From Rickettsiales bacterium (lineage in GTDB: Bacteria; Pseudomonadota; Alphaproteobacteria; Methylaequorales; Methylaequoraceae), in contig PARR01000026.1 of assembly GCA_002711625.1 (NCBI GenBank), positions 10,361 to 20,546 on the forward strand: a stretch of 10,186 nucleotides of DNA. The letters are read 5' to 3'. Numbering within the stretch: position 1 is the first letter of the stretch; every line of letters starts with the position of its first letter. The translations under genes were made by a program, and so were the position numbers. This document shows positions 6,078 through 10,186 of this stretch, piece by piece. The notes under the pieces were generated by a model. It worked only from the letters and a program-made list of their open reading frames with translations. It did no database searches and was not told where the DNA came from.

Positions 6078-7037
6078 ATGTTGGTAGGAGTCAACTTTAT
6101 ATTAATTATTTTAGGACTCACATTAGTTGTTAAGGGTGCAGATTACTTAATTTCAAGCTCAATTTCGTTAGGGAAAAAAATTGGTTTATCAGAAATGATA
6201 ATAGGTATTGTTATCATCGGTTTTGGTACCTCAATCTCAGAATTGGTAGTTTCGGTTAATGCCATTTTAAATAACGTTCCAGAGTTGTCTTTAGGCAATA
6301 TTATTGGTTCGAATATAGCGAATATTTTGCTAGTCCTTGGCGTGGCCGGTTTATTTAATAAACTTAATTTGAGTAAAGTAAATCAGTTTGATAATTTATA
6401 CCATTTGCTAACACACATACTTTTTTTTTGTGTTTTCTTTTTTTTTCAATTGCAAGTCATTTTTGGAATTATTTTTTTGCTAATCTTTGCAACTTACCTA
6501 TATTTGAGCTTGACTAATAAAAGCGATAGTCATGATGAAATCACAACAGAAAATAATTTTGTGAACAGGTTAGTTGATAAAAAACCAATTATTTTTGGAA
6601 TTCCAATAATTTTAATGTCTATAATATTGACTTTAGTAGGCGGGGAATTAACTGTAAATTCAACAATTAAAATTTCAAATTTTTTTGGAATTTCTGAATC
6701 TTTTATTGGGCTTACTATTATTGCTTTAGGTACTTCTCTTCCAGAAATTGCGACTGGTGTTATGGCCGCGAAAAAAAATAAAACTGACTTGATTATTGGA
6801 AACGTAATAGGGTCAAATATTTATAACCTGATGTTAATATTGGGTTGTGTAAGTATTTTTGATTCATTTGTTTATGACTCTAAGCAATTTTTCTCAGAAG
6901 TTTTGATACTTTTGCTAGCAACCTTAATTTTTTTATTTATTGTGACAAAAAAAATTGTTTTTGATAAGAAATTTTCAATTTTTTTTTTTCTTGTCTATAT
7001 TTTGTATATCACAAACCTCTACGTAAAAAATTTTTAA
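6078..7037 (+). CDS. CaCA-family sodium/calcium exchanger (YrbG-like)
   Basis: This is an inner-membrane antiporter that probably exchanges Ca2+ (or another cation) against Na+ or H+. At 319 residues with about ten membrane segments it has the prokaryotic CaCA size. Both diagnostic alpha repeats are present. Alpha-1 has GFGTSISELVVS (48-59) and GNIIGSNIAN (73-82); alpha-2 has ALGTSLPEIATG (216-227) and GNVIGSNIYN (241-250). The ion-coordinating acidic residues are E55 and E223, equivalent to the two central glutamates of archaeal NCX. N82 and N250 occupy the other polar site positions. A hydrophilic loop (about 146-169) joins the halves. There is no evident Shine-Dalgarno before ATG. Its place between rplI and dnaB is not one I know from other alphaproteobacteria; it shares the low GC and T-rich codons of its neighbours, so nothing marks it as recently acquired. 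Substrate is inferred. Confidence 0.88.
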   Translation: MLVGVNFILIILGLTLVVKGADYLISSSISLGKKIGLSEMIIGIVIIGFGTSISELVVSVNAILNNVPELSLGNIIGSNIANILLVLGVAGLFNKLNLSKVNQFDNLYHLLTHILFFCVFFFFQLQVIFGIIFLLIFATYLYLSLTNKSDSHDEITTENNFVNRLVDKKPIIFGIPIILMSIILTLVGGELTVNSTIKISNFFGISESFIGLTIIALGTSLPEIATGVMAAKKNKTDLIIGNVIGSNIYNLMLILGCVSIFDSFVYDSKQFFSEVLILLLATLIFLFIVTKKIVFDKKFSIFFFLVYILYITNLYVKNF

Positions 7038-7050
7038 AAAGTTTTACACG

Positions 7051-7068
7051 ATATCCACAAAATCCACA
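7051..7068 (+). promoter_or_regulatory. Tandem DnaA-box-like 9-mers upstream of dnaB
   Basis: ATATCCACA (7051-7059) matches the DnaA-box consensus TTATCCACA in 8 of 9 positions. The next 9-mer, AAATCCACA (7060-7068), matches in 7 of 9, in the same orientation and directly adjacent. A third adjacent 9-mer, TTTTACACG (7042-7050), matches only 6 of 9. They lie 47-64 bases before the dnaB start, in a very AT-rich 77-base gap. They could let DnaA influence dnaB expression or be part of a larger replication element. With no DnaA-box cluster beyond this, and no dnaA nearby, an origin call is not supported. Confidence 0.3.
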
Positions 7069-7100
7069 GCAAAAAAACTGGTGCTTATTTTTTTTTTTTT
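7065..7100 (+). terminator. Weak terminator-like hairpin plus T13 before dnaB
   Basis: CACAG (7065-7069) can pair with CTGGTG (7078-7083) leaving one bulged G, around an A-rich 8-base loop. CTTA and then 13 T residues (7088-7100) follow. This resembles a weak intrinsic terminator or attenuator closing the ribosomal-protein operon. The stem is only 5 bp, and the tract ends 14 bases before the dnaB ATG, with no convincing dnaB promoter in between. Partial read-through into dnaB is therefore as likely as termination. The T run may equally be a chance homopolymer, as several others occur nearby. Confidence 0.3.
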
Positions 7101-7114
7101 GATATTGTAATTTA

Positions 7115-8578
7115 ATGTCTATTAACGAATCAGGGAAACAACTTACTGCTATCATCAATAATGATATAAGTTCAAAAATAAGAGAATTACCAAAAAATAT
7201 TGATGCAGAACAGGCACTTCTAGGAGCAATCTTATCAAATAATCAAGCTTTAGAAAAGGTTGAGGACTTCTTAAATGACGATGATTTTTCTTCTAATATT
7301 AATAAAGTTATATATGCAACTTTAAAAAAAATTATACATAATGACCAGTTGGCAGACGTTAATACAATTAGAATTTTTCTTGAAAATCAGAAAATCTTCA
7401 ATGAAAATGGTGGATTAGGATATCTTTTAAAAATCGCTGAAAATTCTATAAGTATTATAAATTCAAAGCAGTATGGGCAAATTATTCACGATTTAGCTAT
7501 TAGAAGAAGATTGGTAAATCTTGGTACCAACCTGGTTAATGATTCTTACACATTAATTGAAAATGAAAGTTCAATACAAATCATTGAAAGAACAGAAGAA
7601 GGTCTTTTTAATCTTACTGATAAGGGAGAAATACAAAAAGGTCCTCAAATTTTTGAGGATATTCTTGCTAATTCTCTTGAATATGCTGAAAAAGCTTTCA
7701 AAAAAAGTGATGATGTAGTTGGGGTTAAAACTGGTTTGTCTGATTTTGATAAAAAAATAGGTGGACTTCATAAATCTGATTTAATTATCATTGCAGGGCG
7801 ACCCTCAATGGGGAAAACAGCTTTCGCGACTAACATTGCTCATTTTGTTTCGCAAAAAAATGAAAAGACAAATAAAAATGTTTTATTTTTTTCGCTTGAA
7901 ATGTCATCTGAACAATTAGGAACAAGATTAATTTCGGAAATTTCTCAAATTTCCTCAGAAAATATAAGAACCGGAAATTTATCTAAAAGTGATTTTAACA
8001 AAATTATATCAGCAAGCGAACGGCTTAAAGAACTTTCATTATTTATTGATGATTCACCAGCTTTAACAATATCTTCAATCAGAACAAGATCAAGAAGAAT
8101 AAAACGTAAATATGGTCTAGATTTAATTATTATTGATTATCTTCAATTGATTAACAGTGAATCAAGAAATCTAAACGATAACAGGGTGAAGGAAATTTCA
8201 GATATAACAAGAGGATTGAAGGCTATTGCAAAAGATCTTGATATTCCAGTTATTGCTCTATCACAGCTTTCTAGAAAGGTAGAGGATAGAGAGGATAAAA
8301 GACCTCAGTTAGCAGATTTGAGAGAATCCGGTTCCATTGAACAAGATGCAGACTTGGTCGTGTTTTTATATAGAGAAGAATACTATCTAGCACGAATTGA
8401 ACCGCAAGAAGGAACAGAGAAACACGAAGCGTGGACAAGTAAAATGGATGCAGTTCACAACATCGCTGATGTTATTATTGCCAAGCATAGGCATGGACCT
8501 ATATCTAGAGTCAAAATGCATTTTAATGCTTCATCTACTAAATTTTCAGATTTGGCTGACTCTTCTTCAAATATTTAG
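7115..8578 (+). CDS. dnaB: Replicative DNA helicase DnaB
   Basis: DnaB is the hexameric 5'-3' helicase that unwinds DNA at the replication fork and recruits primase. The 487 residues match the family length. The N-terminal domain begins with LPKNIDAEQALLGAIL (25-40). The RecA-like motor domain shows Walker A GRPSMGKTA (228-236, K234, T235), FFSLEMSSEQL (258-268) with its conserved glutamate, Walker B LIIIDYLQLI (337-346, D341), and the RPQLADLRESGSIEQDAD stretch (396-413). FLYREEYY (417-424) and IAKHRHGP (455-462) close the domain. All ATPase residues are intact and no intein interrupts the gene. No Shine-Dalgarno precedes ATG; the leader holds a T13 tract and DnaA-box-like sites. Placement downstream of rplI is common in bacteria. 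Confidence 0.98.
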   Translation: MSINESGKQLTAIINNDISSKIRELPKNIDAEQALLGAILSNNQALEKVEDFLNDDDFSSNINKVIYATLKKIIHNDQLADVNTIRIFLENQKIFNENGGLGYLLKIAENSISIINSKQYGQIIHDLAIRRRLVNLGTNLVNDSYTLIENESSIQIIERTEEGLFNLTDKGEIQKGPQIFEDILANSLEYAEKAFKKSDDVVGVKTGLSDFDKKIGGLHKSDLIIIAGRPSMGKTAFATNIAHFVSQKNEKTNKNVLFFSLEMSSEQLGTRLISEISQISSENIRTGNLSKSDFNKIISASERLKELSLFIDDSPALTISSIRTRSRRIKRKYGLDLIIIDYLQLINSESRNLNDNRVKEISDITRGLKAIAKDLDIPVIALSQLSRKVEDREDKRPQLADLRESGSIEQDADLVVFLYREEYYLARIEPQEGTEKHEAWTSKMDAVHNIADVIIAKHRHGPISRVKMHFNASSTKFSDLADSSSNI

Positions 8579-8779
8579 CGTGTCAGATTAATGATAATTG
8601 TCTAAGGCAACTACAAAATGTGAAAATCAATTAATTTGTTGTCTAGATATATTAATAATATTCTTTTAAGAAATATTAATTTATAAAGGAAAAACAAATA
8701 AAAACAAAAATTTAATAAGTATTTATTGGTAATAAATTAAAAAAAAATTATATTGGCTAAGTAAATAAGTAACACTTTT
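8579..8779 (+). other. Intergenic region between dnaB and mlaE, without a gene
   Basis: This 201-base stretch is extremely AT-rich and has stops in all frames; I find no coding region, tRNA or known RNA element in it. It contains an imperfect inverted repeat at 8651-8680 (outer arms ATTAATA and TATTAAT; alternatively AATATTCTT against AAGAAATATT with one bulge), which has no T tract after it and so is a poor terminator. A ribosome-site-like AAAGGA at 8685-8690 is not followed by a start codon. The mlaE promoter lies at its right end. From memory of other alphaproteobacteria, alr often sits between dnaB and an mlaE-mlaF pair; no recognisable remnant is visible here. Confidence 0.7.
8726..8754 (+). 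promoter_or_regulatory. Probable mlaE promoter
   Basis: TTGGTA (8726-8731, 4 of 6 to the -35 consensus) is followed by a 17-base spacer containing A9 and then TATATT (8749-8754, 5 of 6 to the -10 consensus). Transcription would start near 8761, giving a leader of about 19 bases before the GTG start of mlaE. The long gap upstream supports a separate transcription unit for mlaE-mlaF. Consensus inspection only, in AT-rich DNA where false matches are frequent. Confidence 0.5.
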
Positions 8780-9556
8780 GTGAAAAAATTATTTTTTAAA
8801 TTTGGGGATTTAGTTTTTGAATTTTTTCATTCTGTAGGGGGATTGATATTTTTCTTTTCGGAATGTATCAAATTTTCACTGATAGATAAGTTTTACTCAT
8901 CAATTTTCTTATCTCAACTTATTAAAATTGGATTTAACTCTCTTCCAGTAGTAGGTCTTACGGCAATTTTCACAGGTATGGTATTAGCATTACAGTCATA
9001 TACTGGTTTTTCAAGGTTTTCTGCAGAAAGTGCAATTCCAAATGTTGTAGTATTATCGATTACAAGAGAACTTTCTCCGGTATTGGCTGGATTAATGGTG
9101 GCAGGAAGAGCTGGTGCCTCAATTGCAGCAGAGATTGGTACAATGAGAGTAACTGAACAAATTGATGCCTTGAGAACTCTATCCACAAACCCATTTAATT
9201 ATCTAGTAATTCCAAGAATTTTGGCTGGTGTAATTTCATTACCTATTTTAGTTTTGGTTGGAGATATTATTGGAGTTCTTGGTGGATTTCTTATATGCAC
9301 AAAAGTTTTAAACTTCAATGCCACGGTATATCTCCAAAATACCTATAATTTTTTGCAATTTATGGATGTATTTTCAGGATTGGTGAAAGCATGCGTTTTT
9401 GGATTCATAATCACTTTTATGGGATGTTACCACGGTTTTAATGCAAAAGGCGGTGCACAAGGTGTAGGGCTATCTACAACATACTCAGTTGTATCTTCCT
9501 CAATATTAATTTTATTGATGAATTATATATTAACTTCATTGTTTTTTAAATTATGA
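8780..9556 (+). CDS. mlaE: MlaE-family lipid-transport ABC permease
   Basis: MlaE is the inner-membrane permease of the Mla/Ttg2-type phospholipid transporter, which moves lipids between inner and outer membranes and keeps the outer membrane asymmetric. The 258 residues match the family. After an amphipathic N-terminus come the conserved GLTAIFTGMVLALQ (59-72), TRELSPVLAGLMVAGRAGAS (95-114), AAEIGTMRVTEQIDALRTL (116-134) and the C-terminal GFNAKGGAQGVGLSTTYSVV (219-238). About five membrane segments are visible. The start is GTG with no clear Shine-Dalgarno; an in-frame TAA at 8762-8764 leaves no earlier ATG, and the first internal methionine falls inside a membrane motif. The stop overlaps the mlaF ATG by 4 bases, so permease and ATPase are coupled. 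The transport direction cannot be read from sequence. Confidence 0.95.
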   Translation: MKKLFFKFGDLVFEFFHSVGGLIFFFSECIKFSLIDKFYSSIFLSQLIKIGFNSLPVVGLTAIFTGMVLALQSYTGFSRFSAESAIPNVVVLSITRELSPVLAGLMVAGRAGASIAAEIGTMRVTEQIDALRTLSTNPFNYLVIPRILAGVISLPILVLVGDIIGVLGGFLICTKVLNFNATVYLQNTYNFLQFMDVFSGLVKACVFGFIITFMGCYHGFNAKGGAQGVGLSTTYSVVSSSILILLMNYILTSLFFKL

Positions 9557-10186
9557 AGAAAAAAATTAAAGTTGAAAATCTTAAAAAAAGATTTTCAAAT
9601 AAGACCATATTGAACAATTTAAATCTAAATATTTTTGAATCTGAGTCTTTAGCAATTATAGGAGAATCTGGTTCAGGAAAATCTGTTTTAACAAGGTGTA
9701 TTATTGGTTTGGTTAATTTTGATTCAGGAATAATAAAATATGAAAAAATAAATAATATTAAAAGTTTGAATGCAGTAGAAAAAAATCGATATATGTCGAA
9801 ATTTGGAGTACTTTTCCAAAATGTTGCCTTGCTTGACAGTTTAACTATACTAGATAATTTACAGTTAGCAAAAAACCAAAAAAGTTATTCGTCAATCATT
9901 GATGCAGTTGCTCTTCCTCACTCAGTTTTAAAAAAATTTCCATCGGAATTATCCGTGGGAGTTCAAAAAAGAATTGGAATTGCTCGTGCTATATTAAAAG
10001 AACCAGAAATATTAATTTTAGATGAACCAACTACTGGACTAGATCCAATTATTGCTAGACAAATAAATATTCTTATCAAGAATTTGGTAAAAGATCAAAA
10101 ATTGACCACAATCACAGTTACTCATGATATGGAAAGTGTTTATGAATTTGCAGATAAAGCCGCTTTTATTAAACATGGTAAAATTC
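9553..10186 (+). CDS. mlaF: MlaF-type ABC transporter ATPase, partial at the right edge
   Basis: This is the ATP-binding subunit that drives the MlaE permease. The 211 visible codons hold almost the whole nucleotide-binding domain: Walker A GESGSGKS (37-44, K43), Q-loop LFQNVALLDSLTILDNL (87-103, Q89), Walker B ILILDEPTTGLDP (153-165, D157 and E158) and switch histidine H191 (VTHDMESV). The ALLDSLTILDN segment matches the ALFDSMTVxDN typical of MlaF. Two oddities stand out. The ABC signature reads LSVGV (133-137) instead of LSGGM/Q, with the first glycine replaced by valine. The helical subdomain between DNL and the signature is only about 30 residues, shorter than I expect. The start ATG overlaps the mlaE stop (ATGA). 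The C-terminus lies outside the window. Confidence 0.93.
   Translation, partial: MKKKIKVENLKKRFSNKTILNNLNLNIFESESLAIIGESGSGKSVLTRCIIGLVNFDSGIIKYEKINNIKSLNAVEKNRYMSKFGVLFQNVALLDSLTILDNLQLAKNQKSYSSIIDAVALPHSVLKKFPSELSVGVQKRIGIARAILKEPEILILDEPTTGLDPIIARQINILIKNLVKDQKLTTITVTHDMESVYEFADKAAFIKHGKI

Noticed and set aside
7020..7048. AT-only inverted repeat at the exchanger stop (GTAAAA ... TTTTAC with inner TTTTT/AAAAA)
   Set aside because: The stem is made of A-T pairs with a mismatch and is followed by ACACG, not a T tract, so it is not a credible intrinsic terminator.
7042..7100. Chromosomal origin of replication before dnaB
   Set aside because: Only two reasonable DnaA-box-like sites in a 77-base gap, no dnaA, hemE or other origin markers in the window; too little for an origin call.
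8397..8591. Plus-strand open frame of 64 codons at the 3' end of dnaB
   Set aside because: It is an alternative frame of conserved dnaB codons (IAKHRHGP region); extending 13 bases past the dnaB stop is not evidence of a gene.
8651..8690. Imperfect palindrome followed by a ribosome-site-like AAAGGA, considered as a terminator or the start of a small gene
   Set aside because: No T tract follows the palindrome and no ATG, GTG or TTG with an open frame follows AAAGGA.
3756..9556. Hidden defence or otherwise novel accessory system
   Set aside because: Each substantial open frame on the coding strands is assigned to a housekeeping or transport gene, or to a syntenic membrane protein; no toxin-antitoxin pair, nuclease, reverse transcriptase, recombinase or repeat array is visible.

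Overview
The window is about 10.2 kb of very AT-rich, gene-dense bacterial chromosome. GC looks close to 30% by eye; I did not compute it. Genes are packed with 4-base ATGA overlaps and short gaps. The genes, and above all their order, point to an alphaproteobacterium: a fabD-fabG-acpP-fabF-mltG block runs divergently from rpsF-rpsR-(DUF2232-type membrane protein)-rplI, followed by dnaB and then an mlaE-mlaF pair. Low GC, compact proteins and minimal spacers suggest a streamlined lineage such as SAR11-like or other small-genome marine alphaproteobacteria. That placement is inference from style and synteny, not from any search. TGA is used as an ordinary stop, so the code looks standard.

Left block (1-3755, minus strand), read from 3755 downwards: fabD (malonyl-CoA:ACP transacylase), fabG (3-ketoacyl-ACP reductase, overlapping fabD by 4 bases), acpP (acyl carrier protein), fabF (3-ketoacyl-ACP synthase II) and the N-terminal part of mltG (endolytic murein transglycosylase), which runs off the left edge. 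Together they load malonyl groups on ACP, elongate and reduce fatty acids, and hand over to envelope building. acpP has its own good sigma70-type promoter in the 68-base gap behind it, decorated with three copies of the heptamer TGTTAAT. fabD has a promoter so close to its start codon that the transcript may be leaderless.

Divergent control region (3756-3867): fabD and rpsF promoters lie back to back. The rpsF leader carries a perfect 9-bp hairpin followed by A and then CCG, which resembles the S6:S18 autoregulatory mRNA motif.

Right block (3868-10186, plus strand): rpsF (S6), rpsR (S18), a multi-spanning membrane protein in the DUF2232 position, rplI (L9 with an acidic tail), a CaCA-type sodium/calcium exchanger, dnaB (replicative helicase), a 201-base gap with a probable mlaE promoter, mlaE (lipid-transport ABC permease) and mlaF (its ATPase, cut at the right edge). 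Just ahead of dnaB are two tandem DnaA-box-like 9-mers and a 13-T tract.

The region is mostly ordinary housekeeping. I see no defence system, mobile element, CRISPR array, rRNA or tRNA. The points worth a second look are regulatory (acpP operator-like repeats, rpsF leader, dnaB upstream elements) or concern gene-order and motif departures (exchanger inserted before dnaB, no alr after dnaB, a non-canonical ABC signature in MlaF).
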